Origin: CAINVV01 sp037440345
Lineage (GTDB): Bacteria; Bacteroidota; Bacteroidia; Bacteroidales; Prolixibacteraceae
Direction: 5' to 3'
Assembly (NCBI GenBank): GCA_037440345.1
Contig: JBBIUJ010000088.1
Span: 1-13,728, forward strand
DNA length: 13,728 bases
Shown here: positions 1-6,533 of the stretch, piece by piece
Layout of the letters: each line of letters starts with the position of its first letter
Numbering within the stretch: the first letter of the stretch is position 1
The notes under the pieces: generated by a model
The model's database searches: none
What the model was told of the DNA's origin: nothing
What the model saw: only the letters and a program-made list of their open reading frames with translations
Made by a program: the position numbers and the translations under genes

Positions 1-912
1 GGGTAGCAGATAGTGTTCCATACTCTTCCTGGTTGGGGCAAAGAGAAATTCACCGGCTGCTGTTGGCCCGCCGAAAAGAAAAATTGCTTCAGGCCTCAGG
101 GCATGAACCGTATCAGCCAGGCTACGTCCCAATATTTCGCCTGTAAATTCAAAAACTTCGAGGGCCAGGGGATCATTTTTAAGGGCGGCCTCATAAACCA
201 TTTTGGAGGTCATGTCGTTGTAAGATACATTGGCCAAAGGGCTTTCAATACGATGGTATTTGGCGAGCAGATCGAACACCGTTCGTTTGATTCCGGTAGC
301 CGAACAATAGGCCTCGAGGTGTCCAATCGCGCCACAACCGCAGTGTCTGCCGCCGGGCTCGACCGTAACATGTCCCAATTCGCCTGCCAGGCCATCATGC
401 CCGTAAACCAGGTCGCCGTCGACGATGATACCACTTCCCAATCCGGTGCCAAGCGCGATCATGACAAAGTTACGCATGCCGATGGCCCCGCCGTAGATCA
501 TCTCTCCCAAAGCGGCGGCGTTGGCATCGTTGGTTACTTTGACAATTTTGATCTCCGGCATTTTTGCCTGGATCAAATCGGCCAGAGGCACCACAGTGAC
601 GAAAGGGAGATTGGCAGTAACACCCATGGTGCCGTCGTAATAGTTTGCAAAGGGCGCCCCCATTCCGATTCCTTTCACCTCAAGATCAGAGATCCCCTTT
701 TTTACTGTGGCAATGGCTTCCTGGACAGCAGCGGTGATTTGTTCAATGAAGAGGGTGCATAATTTATCCGAAACATCCAAAGTGGCTTCCGGATTATCTT
801 TTTTTTGCGGTGTCGATAACTGGGTTTCATATAGGACGCTTCCATCCATGTCGACCACTCCGATTGCGGTATTTGTACCACCAATGTCTATGCCAACGGC
901 AACTTGTCTCAT
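1..912 (-). CDS. ROK-family sugar kinase (glucokinase-like), C-terminus cut by window edge
   Basis: It probably phosphorylates glucose or a related hexose with ATP in the cytoplasm, feeding glycolysis. The open frame runs from an ATG at 912 to the left edge (304 residues, no stop), so roughly the last 15-20 residues of a typical ~320-residue ROK kinase are missing. Visible motifs are the N-terminal phosphate-binding loop GIDIGGTNT (residues 7-15), the catalytic-base motif TNDANAAALGE with Asp129, the second phosphate loop ALGTGLGSG (153-161), GELGH (177-181) and the ROK zinc motif CGCGAIGHLE (191-200). The third cysteine of the classic CGCGxxGC pattern is His198 here. It lies 96 nt downstream of a co-directional sugar permease, suggesting an uptake-phosphorylation pair, but a TAnnTTTG element at 959-966 could give it its own promoter. 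Family assignment is firm. The exact sugar (glucose, fructose, mannose or N-acetylated sugar) cannot be read from the sequence. Confidence 0.93.
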   Translation of the reverse strand, partial: MRQVAVGIDIGGTNTAIGVVDMDGSVLYETQLSTPQKKDNPEATLDVSDKLCTLFIEQITAAVQEAIATVKKGISDLEVKGIGMGAPFANYYDGTMGVTANLPFVTVVPLADLIQAKMPEIKIVKVTNDANAAALGEMIYGGAIGMRNFVMIALGTGLGSGIIVDGDLVYGHDGLAGELGHVTVEPGGRHCGCGAIGHLEAYCSATGIKRTVFDLLAKYHRIESPLANVSYNDMTSKMVYEAALKNDPLALEVFEFTGEILGRSLADTVHALRPEAIFLFGGPTAAGEFLFAPTRKSMEHYLLP

Positions 913-958
913 TTGAAAATTGATAATTTAATTTGTATTTCTGGTTTTATTTGTCACG

Positions 959-966
959 CAAATATA
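959..966 (-). promoter_or_regulatory. Putative Bacteroidota -7 element for the ROK kinase
   Basis: The minus strand reads TATATTTG, an exact match to the Bacteroidota -7 consensus TAnnTTTG, about 45 nt upstream of the kinase start. No convincing -33 TTTG is seen at the expected spacing. One arm of an 8-bp inverted repeat (954-961 with 990-997) overlaps it. It could equally be a chance match in AT-rich spacer DNA. Confidence 0.35.
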
Positions 967-1008
967 CCGGAAATTGCGACTTGCTTTCATTGCGTGATTG
1001 TGTTTTTA

Positions 1009-2415
1009 TTATCTTATTTTACTCCCCTTCAATGCAAAGAAAGTAATGTATCCATAGCATATTACCGGAACCAGCAGGGCGCCGCGGGCGCTGAATGAGT
1101 CGGTCAAACCGCCCATCAAGAGTGGAACTACGGCCCCTCCTACGATCAGGGTGTTGATAATCCCTGATGCCAGGGGCATTTCGGAAGGATCCAGGTCATT
1201 GACCCCCAGGGAGAAAATATTCGGGAACATGATGGAGTTGAAGAAACCGATGGAGAGCAGGCACCACATGCCAATGGTTGGGGGAAGCACAAATGCGGAG
1301 AGGATCAAAAGCATGTTGACGGTCCCAAAAATGCCCAGTGACACATTGGCTTTCCCTTTTCCAAGCAACATCAGGAAGAAATTGGCTACCGCGATAACCA
1401 GGAAGATTAGCCCGTTCAAAGGCTGGGAATCGAAAACAAACTGGCCGTTGGTAACGGTTGCTGAAGTGATGAACCAACCAACGATGAAGGCGAAAATCAT
1501 TACGAACAGCGAATACTGATATTTTTTTGCGAGAGTCAGCGTGCTGAGCAAAATAGATCCAAAGAAACGGCCAACCATGCCTCCACCCCAGTATATCGCA
1601 GATAGTTTCACAGCTACATCAACCGCATAACCACCGTCTTTCAAATAAGGTGCAATTTGCCCTGCGGTCCCGACTTCAGCGCCAACATAACAGAAAATAC
1701 CCAAAGCCCCAAGCCAAACCTGGGGTTTTCTCAGTACGGATTTTGAAGGAATTGTCGTATCTCCAGTGATATTTGGCAATTTAATAAAGGTTATACCGAG
1801 CGCGATCAAAATGACGATTGTCCCGATAACAATGAAAGGCATTTGTACGAATTTAGCTGCCTCTACTGCAGTTGCCCCTCCATTGAGCGCCAATACAGCA
1901 GGGGCAAGGACCAGAATACCGGCCAGGAATGGTGCGATGGTTGTGGCAACGCCATTGAGCGCCTGGGTGAGGTTGAGGCGGGCAGGGGCCGAATCCTGTG
2001 GACCGAGCGCTACTACATAAGGATTGGCAGCGGTTTGAAGGAAAACAACACCGGTAGCCATCACAAAAACTGCAATGAGGAACAATGGATAGGATAGCGC
2101 TGCAATGGCAGGAAAAAACATATAACTTCCAACGGCAACCAAAACAAGACCGGCAATCACACCACTTTTGTAACCAATTTTTTTGATGATGCTTCCACAA
2201 AGGAAACTGAAACAGGCATAGGCAAAAAAGAAGACCCCATTGACCAACTGTGAGAGAAAATTTTCCCATCCGGGATAGAGTTTTTTAAGATCGAAGGCCA
2301 ACTGCACCTGATCTTTCATGGCAATGTTGAAATTGGTAATAAAACCAAAAATAAAAAAGATCGAGGCCATGAAGGTCATGCCCAGACGGAGATTGCTGTT
2401 CGACTTCTGTTCCAT
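1009..2415 (-). CDS. MFS sugar permease, FucP/GluP family
   Basis: A 468-residue integral membrane transporter, probably sugar:H+ or sugar:cation symport across the inner membrane. About twelve hydrophobic segments are evident and the length matches the FucP/GluP family (~430-470). Family landmarks are SIFFIFGFITNFN at the end of TM1 (18-30), IIKKIGYKSG (76-85), FLQTAANPYV (125-134), RLNLTQALN (146-154) and FPNIFSLGV near the C-terminus. Compared from memory with E. coli FucP, the Glu135 position is Gln127, as in glucose/galactose GluP-type members, while Asn162 is kept as Asn154. The Asp46 position appears to be Ile31, so coupling may differ. The ATG at 2415 places the usual short hydrophilic tail before TM1. 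The downstream co-directional ROK kinase suggests that a hexose is imported and phosphorylated. A direct-repeat operator candidate lies in its leader. Confidence 0.92.
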   Translation of the reverse strand: MEQKSNSNLRLGMTFMASIFFIFGFITNFNIAMKDQVQLAFDLKKLYPGWENFLSQLVNGVFFFAYACFSFLCGSIIKKIGYKSGVIAGLVLVAVGSYMFFPAIAALSYPLFLIAVFVMATGVVFLQTAANPYVVALGPQDSAPARLNLTQALNGVATTIAPFLAGILVLAPAVLALNGGATAVEAAKFVQMPFIVIGTIVILIALGITFIKLPNITGDTTIPSKSVLRKPQVWLGALGIFCYVGAEVGTAGQIAPYLKDGGYAVDVAVKLSAIYWGGGMVGRFFGSILLSTLTLAKKYQYSLFVMIFAFIVGWFITSATVTNGQFVFDSQPLNGLIFLVIAVANFFLMLLGKGKANVSLGIFGTVNMLLILSAFVLPPTIGMWCLLSIGFFNSIMFPNIFSLGVNDLDPSEMPLASGIINTLIVGGAVVPLLMGGLTDSFSARGALLVPVICYGYITFFALKGSKIR

Positions 2416-2442
2416 TGATTTAAAAATTTAAGTTTATCAATT

Positions 2443-2488
2443 TAGTTTGGTCGTTATATCGTTATTTTAATAGGTAGTTTGGACGTTA
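2443..2488. promoter_or_regulatory. 14-bp direct repeat, candidate operator in permease leader
   Basis: TAGTTTGGTCGTTA (2443-2456) and TAGTTTGGACGTTA (2475-2488) match at 13 of 14 positions and start 32 bp apart, about three helical turns. A diverged inverted half-copy, TAGTTTATTA on the minus strand, lies around 2493-2502. The repeats sit between the permease start (2415) and its putative -7 element (2504-2511), a position suited to a repressor. No regulator gene for this site is in the window. Confidence 0.45.
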
Positions 2489-2503
2489 GTGTAATAAACT
2501 AAA

Positions 2504-2511
2504 CAAATATA
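2504..2511 (-). promoter_or_regulatory. Putative -7 element for the sugar permease
   Basis: The minus strand reads TATATTTG, matching TAnnTTTG. It would give a leader of roughly 80 nt containing the direct repeats at 2443-2488. No clear -33 TTTG was found, so the assignment rests on the -7 box and its position. Confidence 0.4.
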
Positions 2512-2569
2512 TAAATAATACCAACCTAAGAAATAGGCTGACGGACAATCTTCAATAGCCTAAATTTTC

Positions 2570-2577
2570 TAACTTTG
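2570..2577 (+). promoter_or_regulatory. Putative -7 element for the aldo/keto reductase
   Basis: TAACTTTG matches the Bacteroidota TAnnTTTG -7 consensus exactly and lies 23 nt before the reductase ATG, giving a short leader. A canonical -33 TTTG is not visible at 19-21 nt upstream. Confidence 0.5.
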
Positions 2578-2600
2578 TATCTTCACCTCAAATAAATAAC

Positions 2601-3593
2601 ATGGAATATCTTGCCTCTTCCGATCGTTACAACAACCAATGCAAGTACCGTCGTTGTGGTCGCAGCGGATTGCAACTTCCTGTTCTGTCGCTTGGTTTGT
2701 GGCACAATTTTGGTGGTGTCGACACTTATGAAAACGGCAGAAACATGCTTCGGTATGCCTTTGACAACGGTATTACCCATTTCGACCTGGCCAACAATTA
2801 CGGTCCGCCTCCCGGATCGGCCGAAGAGAATTTTGGCAGCATCTTCCAAAAAGATTTCAAACCCTACCGGGATGAACTCATTATCTCCACCAAGGCAGGC
2901 TACCTGATGTGGCCCGGTCCCTACGGGGAGTGGGGATCGAGAAAGTACCTGCTTTCCAGCCTCGATCAAAGCCTGAAACGGATGCAGCTCGACTATGTTG
3001 ATATCTTCTACTCACACCGTCCCGATCCAGATACTCCACTCGAAGAGACCATGATGGCCCTCGATCAGGCCGTCCGTTCGGGGAAGGCGCTCTATGCAGG
3101 GATCTCAAATTATACTGCCGGGCAGACCCGGGAAGCCGCCGGGATCTTGCGCCGTTTGGGAACTCCTTGCCTGATTCACCAGCCCAAATATTCGATGTTC
3201 GAACGTTGGGTCGAACAAGAGCTACTCGTTACCGTTGAGAAAGAGGGTATTGGTGTGATCGCATTCTCTCCGCTTGCCCAGGGATTGCTAACCGACCGTT
3301 ACCTGAACAATATTCCGGAAGGGTCCAGGGCCTCAAAATCCTGGGGTTTTCTGAAGCCAGAGCAGGTAGCGCCGGCCCTCGAAAAGGTGAAAGCGCTGAA
3401 CAAAATTGCCCAACAACGCGGCCAAACACTGGCCCAGATGGCCATCGCATGGCTGCTAAAAGATGAACGGGTAACCTCGGTGCTGATTGGAGCCAGCTCA
3501 GTGAAACAGCTCAGTGACAATCTGCAGGCGCAAAAAAATCTTTACTTTACAATAGATGAATTAAGTTCGATTGAAGCGATTCTGAATAGATGA
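2601..3593 (+). CDS. gpr: Aldo/keto reductase, YghZ/Gpr type (L-glyceraldehyde 3-phosphate reductase)
   Basis: A 330-residue cytoplasmic NADPH-dependent reductase of the AKR14 / Kv-beta-like branch. E. coli YghZ (Gpr) reduces L-glyceraldehyde 3-phosphate and methylglyoxal, so a carbonyl-detoxification role is likely. Identity to YghZ is high along the whole chain, including LSLGLWHNFG (29-38), GITHFDLANNYGPPPGSAEE (57-76), ELIISTKAGY (92-101), SRKYLLSSLDQSLKRM (113-128) and VTSVLIGAS near the C-terminus. The AKR catalytic tetrad is intact: Asp62, Tyr67, Lys98 and His139. The length is close to the family's ~340 residues, and the ATG chosen matches the YghZ N-terminus, followed by YRRCGRSGL. 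It is divergent from the sugar permease and convergent with the GlxA-type regulator, so it is probably monocistronic. Substrate is inferred by homology. Confidence 0.93.
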   Translation: MEYLASSDRYNNQCKYRRCGRSGLQLPVLSLGLWHNFGGVDTYENGRNMLRYAFDNGITHFDLANNYGPPPGSAEENFGSIFQKDFKPYRDELIISTKAGYLMWPGPYGEWGSRKYLLSSLDQSLKRMQLDYVDIFYSHRPDPDTPLEETMMALDQAVRSGKALYAGISNYTAGQTREAAGILRRLGTPCLIHQPKYSMFERWVEQELLVTVEKEGIGVIAFSPLAQGLLTDRYLNNIPEGSRASKSWGFLKPEQVAPALEKVKALNKIAQQRGQTLAQMAIAWLLKDERVTSVLIGASSVKQLSDNLQAQKNLYFTIDELSSIEAILNR

Positions 3594-3675
3594 ATGTTCA
3601 AATTAATTGCGTTTTATAAGTTGGGATCTCTTATCTCTCCAAACATCATTATCTACGCTCCTTTTCATCTGGTAG

Positions 3676-4647
3676 TTATAATACCTTGAATTTTTCCCTG
3701 TACTCCAACGGAGTCATTCCAACAATTTTGTTAAAGACCCTTCGAAACGATTTAGGGTCAGAATAGCCGGTGTGCTCAATGATCTCGTTGATATTTTGGT
3801 TGGTCTGTTCAAGTTGTTTCTTCGCTGATTCAATGCGCACATATTGCAAATACTCAATAGGGGGCATTCCTGTGGCCTGTTTGAACCTGCGCACAAAGTT
3901 CCTTCTGCTGGAAGGTATATTCCTGATCACCTCCTCTATCGTTTCTATTTCATGGAACTTTGTCTCAATGTTGTTCTGCACTTTCTTGACCAAATCATCT
4001 TTATGGCTGTGGCTTGGCATAAAAGTGCCAAAATAGCTTTGCTGGTAACGGTCCATGTCAATGGCAAATATTTTGGCAATCCTGATTGCCATCTCATTGC
4101 CACAATTTTGTTGCACCAGGCGCAACAAAAGATGGAAGGTTGAGGTTGAACCACCGCTTGTATAGAGCCTACCGTCGATTGTAATAACATGTTCTGGTTT
4201 TAGAATAACTGAAGGAAACGTAGCAGCAAACTTGTTGCAGGCATCGATGTGCGTGGTAGCCATCTTCCCATTTAGCAATCCTGATGCCCCAAACAGGAAA
4301 GCCCCCGTACAAAAACTGGCTATCTCTGCGCCATTTGCATATTGGCGCCGGATCCAGGGAATGAACATCTGGTTCCTTGCAAGCGTATCTGTCATGTTAT
4401 CCGTTGTAAAAGAGGGTATCAATACAATGTCTAACTTAACCCCTGATCTCAGCGATTTTACATGATACCCATGAAATGAGCAGCCATCTTTCTTAATTTG
4501 TTCCGGAGTTCGGACAATATGGACCATAAAAGGATTTTCGAGCTTATTCTCTTTATGTTCCCGGTTTACCGTCTCAAATACATCCAGAATTGCGGCAATG
4601 CTTAATAACTTATAGTCCGAAGGCACAATCAATCCTAAGTTTTTCAT
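3676..4647 (-). CDS. GlxA-type transcriptional regulator (DJ-1/PfpI + AraC HTH)
   Basis: A 323-residue DNA-binding regulator. The N-terminal half is a DJ-1/PfpI-like class I glutamine-amidotransferase fold used as a sensor. It carries the nucleophile-elbow-like segment IASFCTGAFLFGASG with Cys113. The C-terminal ~90 residues form a double helix-turn-helix AraC domain: RRNFVRRFKQATGMPPIEYL, then a second helix pair ending in GYSDPKSFRRVFNKIVGMTP. This is the GlxA/FtrA architecture at normal length. The ATG at 4647 (MKNLGLIVPS) is preferred over an in-frame TTG at 4665, because the TTG lies inside a palindromic box and ATG is usual in this phylum. It is divergent from the VOC/RibD_C gene train. 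Repeated TTTTTGTC boxes overlap its own -7 element, suggesting that it autoregulates and controls that train. The effector is unknown. Confidence 0.92.
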   Translation of the reverse strand: MKNLGLIVPSDYKLLSIAAILDVFETVNREHKENKLENPFMVHIVRTPEQIKKDGCSFHGYHVKSLRSGVKLDIVLIPSFTTDNMTDTLARNQMFIPWIRRQYANGAEIASFCTGAFLFGASGLLNGKMATTHIDACNKFAATFPSVILKPEHVITIDGRLYTSGGSTSTFHLLLRLVQQNCGNEMAIRIAKIFAIDMDRYQQSYFGTFMPSHSHKDDLVKKVQNNIETKFHEIETIEEVIRNIPSSRRNFVRRFKQATGMPPIEYLQYVRIESAKKQLEQTNQNINEIIEHTGYSDPKSFRRVFNKIVGMTPLEYREKFKVL

Positions 4648-4662
4648 TTTTCGGCTTTTTGA

Positions 4663-4670
4663 CAAAAATA
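4663..4670 (-). promoter_or_regulatory. Putative -7 element for the GlxA-type regulator
   Basis: The minus strand reads TATTTTTG, matching TAnnTTTG, 15 nt before the regulator ATG at 4647. It overlaps the GACAAAAA box, so binding there should occlude the promoter. The predicted leader is very short, about 10 nt. Confidence 0.4.
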
Positions 4671-4693
4671 AATGTTTTTGTCTTGAATACCCC

Positions 4694-4701
4694 TAAATTT
4701 G
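4694..4701 (+). promoter_or_regulatory. Putative -7 element for the VOC/RibD_C gene train
   Basis: TAAATTTG matches TAnnTTTG and sits between two TTTTTGTC boxes. A TTTG at 4677-4680 lies 13 nt upstream, closer than the usual 19-21 nt. The predicted leader is about 160 nt, long for a simple promoter, so another start nearer the gene is possible. Confidence 0.4.
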
Positions 4702-4852
4702 ACTTTTTTGTCACTTTCCAACTCGATTTTTTAAACGAATTTTGATTTCAGTAATTGGTTTAATGACCTGATTGTTAAAACGATTTAAAGTGAAGTCAAA
4801 AAGGAACCTTAACTTGCAGGATATTGGAACTCAGTAATTATTAATCATATTT

Positions 4853-4860
4853 AAAGGAGG
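4853..4860 (+). promoter_or_regulatory. Perfect Shine-Dalgarno sequence deciding the start of the first VOC gene
   Basis: AAAGGAGG is fully complementary to the usual 16S rRNA anti-SD. An ATG at 4863 is only 2 nt away, whereas the in-frame ATG at 4869 is 8 nt away, the normal spacing, so 4869 is chosen. Strong SD sequences are uncommon in Bacteroidota. Confidence 0.6.
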
Positions 4861-4868
4861 AAATGATC

Positions 4869-5267
4869 ATGAAAAAGATGAATCCGGTCGTGCATTTTGA
4901 AATGCAGGCAGAAGACAGAACACGAATGGCAGATTTCTACACAAAAGTCTTTGGATGGAAAGCGCAAATGCTTGGTCCTGAAATGGGGGACTATGTGCTT
5001 GTCACAACCTCAGATATTGACGAGAATGGCAGGCCAAAAGATGCTGGAATGATCAATGGCGGTTTTTATCCGAAAAGGGAGGGTTCGGCCCCGCACCCGT
5101 CCATAGTCATCGCAGTAGAAGATATTAAAGCATCCATGAAAGATGTTGCAAACGCAGGCGGTAATGTAATTGGCGATCCGGTTGAGATTCCCGGCGTTGG
5201 ATTATTCGTCTCATTTACAGACACTGAAAATAACAGAGTTAGCATTATTCAGCCGCTCATGGGTTAA
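4869..5267 (+). CDS. VOC-family (glyoxalase/bleomycin-resistance fold) protein 1
   Basis: A 132-residue single-subunit vicinal-oxygen-chelate-fold protein, cytoplasmic, with no signal peptide. The pattern is two beta-alpha-beta-beta-beta modules: NPVVHFEMQAEDRTRMADFY (5-24), then FGWKAQM, and the second module beginning HPSIVIAVEDIKASM and ending in NNRVSIIQP. His9 occupies the usual first metal position. The usual terminal Glu is Gln in SIIQP, so metal-dependent catalysis is uncertain. Related proteins are annotated only as glyoxalase-like. It is the first gene of a tight co-directional train, 12 nt before a RibD_C gene, and carries a perfect Shine-Dalgarno sequence. Substrate is unknown; binding or detoxification of a small molecule is the family-level expectation. 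Confidence 0.88.
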   Translation: MKKMNPVVHFEMQAEDRTRMADFYTKVFGWKAQMLGPEMGDYVLVTTSDIDENGRPKDAGMINGGFYPKREGSAPHPSIVIAVEDIKASMKDVANAGGNVIGDPVEIPGVGLFVSFTDTENNRVSIIQPLMG

Positions 5268-5279
5268 AAGCAATTGGAT

Positions 5280-5855
5280 ATGAGAAAGCTAATACTTCAA
5301 GTGCAAATAACCGTTGATGGGTTTACTGCAGGGCCAAACGGAGAGATGGATTTTATGGTCTGGGACTGGGATGAGGAAGGCAAAAAATATGTCTCCAAAT
5401 TAACCGATTCTATCGACTGTATCCTATTGGGACGAAAACTTGCCGAGGGATTTATTCCATATTGGGAAAAAGTGGCCTCTAACCCAAATGATCTTCAATA
5501 TCTTTTTGGTAAGAAGATGAATGACACTCCCAGGGTCGTTTTTTCCAGAAAACTAAATGAAAGTGAATGGAAAAATGCCAGGCTCGCCAAAGGAGAACTC
5601 GCGACAGAAATTAATAGGCTGAAAAACCAAAACGGCAAAAATATCATTGCCTATGGTGGAGGAACCTTTGTCTCATCATTGATCAAAGAGGGTCTCGTCG
5701 ATGAGTTTCAAATGTTCGTAAATCCTGTCGCGATTGGAAATGGGATGCCGATATTCAAAGAACTTGACAGCAAGCAAGAGCTAATCCTTATCAAAGCCAT
5801 TCCTTTTGCCTGTGGAATTGTAGTCCTTAACTATGAACTAAAACGCAATAAATAA
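5280..5855 (+). CDS. RibD_C / dihydrofolate-reductase-like protein A
   Basis: A 191-residue protein with the RibD C-terminal (DHFR-like Rossmann) fold and no deaminase domain, of the YyaP/YwjB type. Motifs in order are ILQVQITVDGFTAGPNGEMD (5-24), CILLGRKLAEGF (47-58), VVFSRKL (86-92), IIAYGGGTFVSSLI (122-135), GLVDEF (138-143), VNPVAIGNGMPIF (147-159) and the terminal VVLNYELK. The family presumably binds NAD(P)H and reduces an unknown substrate; true folate reduction is not shown for most members. The ATG at 5280 is preferred over an in-frame TTG at 5274, because MRKLIL matches the starts of its two paralogues downstream. It begins 12 nt after the VOC gene and ends 7 nt before the next gene, so co-transcription is likely. 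Confidence 0.88.
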   Translation: MRKLILQVQITVDGFTAGPNGEMDFMVWDWDEEGKKYVSKLTDSIDCILLGRKLAEGFIPYWEKVASNPNDLQYLFGKKMNDTPRVVFSRKLNESEWKNARLAKGELATEINRLKNQNGKNIIAYGGGTFVSSLIKEGLVDEFQMFVNPVAIGNGMPIFKELDSKQELILIKAIPFACGIVVLNYELKRNK

Positions 5856-5862
5856 TCGTTTG

Positions 5863-6282
5863 ATGGAAACTTTCATCTTAGAAAATGACATAAAGGTCTT
5901 TTGCGTAACAGCAAAGTCGTTCCCCAACGGGATCATGGAGGCGTTCGAAAAATTATATGCTTCTGTTAACGGGGCTGATAGGGGGCGTCAGTTTGGTCTT
6001 TCTCGCCCGAATCCCAAAGGCCAGATCATTTACAAGGCTGCCATGGAGGAGATCAACGAAGGGGATGCCGAAAGATTTGGGTGTGAGCCTTTTGTCATAC
6101 AAAAGGGTAGCTACATCTTTTTGGACCGGTTAAACTTTATGAAAGATTTACAAAGCATCGGAAAAGCTTTCCAGGAGCTCATTTCACAGCCCGGAATTGA
6201 TCCGAATGGTTATTGTTTGGAATGGTACCTGAACGAAAAGGATGTGCGCTGCATGGTAAGACTGGACGATAACAAAAAGTAG
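5863..6282 (+). CDS. Conserved hypothetical, possible GyrI-like effector-binding fold
   Basis: A 139-residue soluble protein that I cannot assign firmly. The chain has alternating strands and helices: KVFCVTAKSFPNGIMEAFEK (11-30), the segment QFGLSRPNPKGQIIYKAAME (43-62), EGDAERFGCEPFVIQKGSY (66-84) and a terminal strand EWYLNEKDVRCMVRL (120-134). This layout recalls GyrI-like / AraC effector-binding domains, which bind small ligands. Similar stand-alone Bacteroidota proteins are, from memory, annotated only as hypothetical or regulator-like. No DNA-binding segment is present. The ATG at 5863 is chosen over a TTG at 5860. It sits 7 nt after RibD_C protein A and 13 nt before a small HMA-like gene, so it probably belongs to the same operon. 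Confidence 0.75.
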   Translation: METFILENDIKVFCVTAKSFPNGIMEAFEKLYASVNGADRGRQFGLSRPNPKGQIIYKAAMEEINEGDAERFGCEPFVIQKGSYIFLDRLNFMKDLQSIGKAFQELISQPGIDPNGYCLEWYLNEKDVRCMVRLDDNKK

Positions 6283-6295
6283 CAGCATTCGTAAA

Positions 6296-6505
6296 ATGGT
6301 TGAAGTTTTCAAAACAGATGTTGAACAGACAGAACAATCCCAATGGCTTGTTAATCAAATAATTTGCCATATTCCAAATGGAACTGTCAGTTTTGATCTT
6401 GAAGATTGTGATAAAATTTTGCGAGTGGAAGCCGAAAGTATTTCTCATCATACCATCATTGATCTGTTGAACAAAAATGGCTTTCATGCCGAAGTTCTGA
6501 TCTAG
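6296..6505 (+). CDS. Small HMA-like (ferredoxin-like fold) protein without CxxC
   Basis: A 69-residue protein. The spacing of the strand VSFDLEDCDKILRVEA (31-46), the helix TIIDLLNKNGFHAEVL (53-68) and the first helix SQWLVNQII (15-23) resembles heavy-metal-associated small domains, which end in a G-F/Y-x-A-E-V/x-L strand. The metal-binding CxxC is absent: the only cysteines are Cys24 and Cys38. It is therefore probably a degenerate HMA-fold protein rather than a copper chaperone. It is tightly spaced after the 139-residue protein (13 nt) and before a membrane protein (28 nt). It is credible as a gene because of this packing and good codon periodicity. Its function is unknown. Confidence 0.7.
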   Translation: MVEVFKTDVEQTEQSQWLVNQIICHIPNGTVSFDLEDCDKILRVEAESISHHTIIDLLNKNGFHAEVLI

Positions 6506-6533
6506 TGGATAAGATAAATCTATCATTGAAAAG

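Larger units (their letters stand above)
4661..4712. promoter_or_regulatory. Divergent operator candidate: three TTTTTGTC/GACAAAAA boxes
   Basis: GACAAAAA (4661-4668) and TTTTTGTC (4675-4682) form a perfect 8-bp inverted repeat with a 6-nt spacer. A further TTTTTGTC occurs at 4705-4712, 30 bp downstream in direct orientation. The set overlaps the putative -7 element of the regulator and brackets that of the gene train. Such an arrangement suits binding by the adjacent GlxA/AraC-type protein, though binding itself is inference. Confidence 0.5.

Noticed and set aside
13..762. A 249-codon plus-strand open frame antisense to the ROK kinase
   Set aside because: Its translation has no recognisable motifs and it is exactly opposite a frame with full ROK signatures. 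It is a shadow of GC-rich coding sequence.
3594..3675. Bidirectional terminator between gpr and the regulator (ATAAG/CTTAT and TTGG/CCAA dyads)
   Set aside because: The stems are only 4-5 bp, interrupted, and without a T-run, so they are too weak to call.
4665..4665. TTG start for the GlxA-type regulator, adding six residues
   Set aside because: It lies within the palindromic GACAAAAA box and the -7 element. The ATG at 4647 gives a normal family N-terminus.
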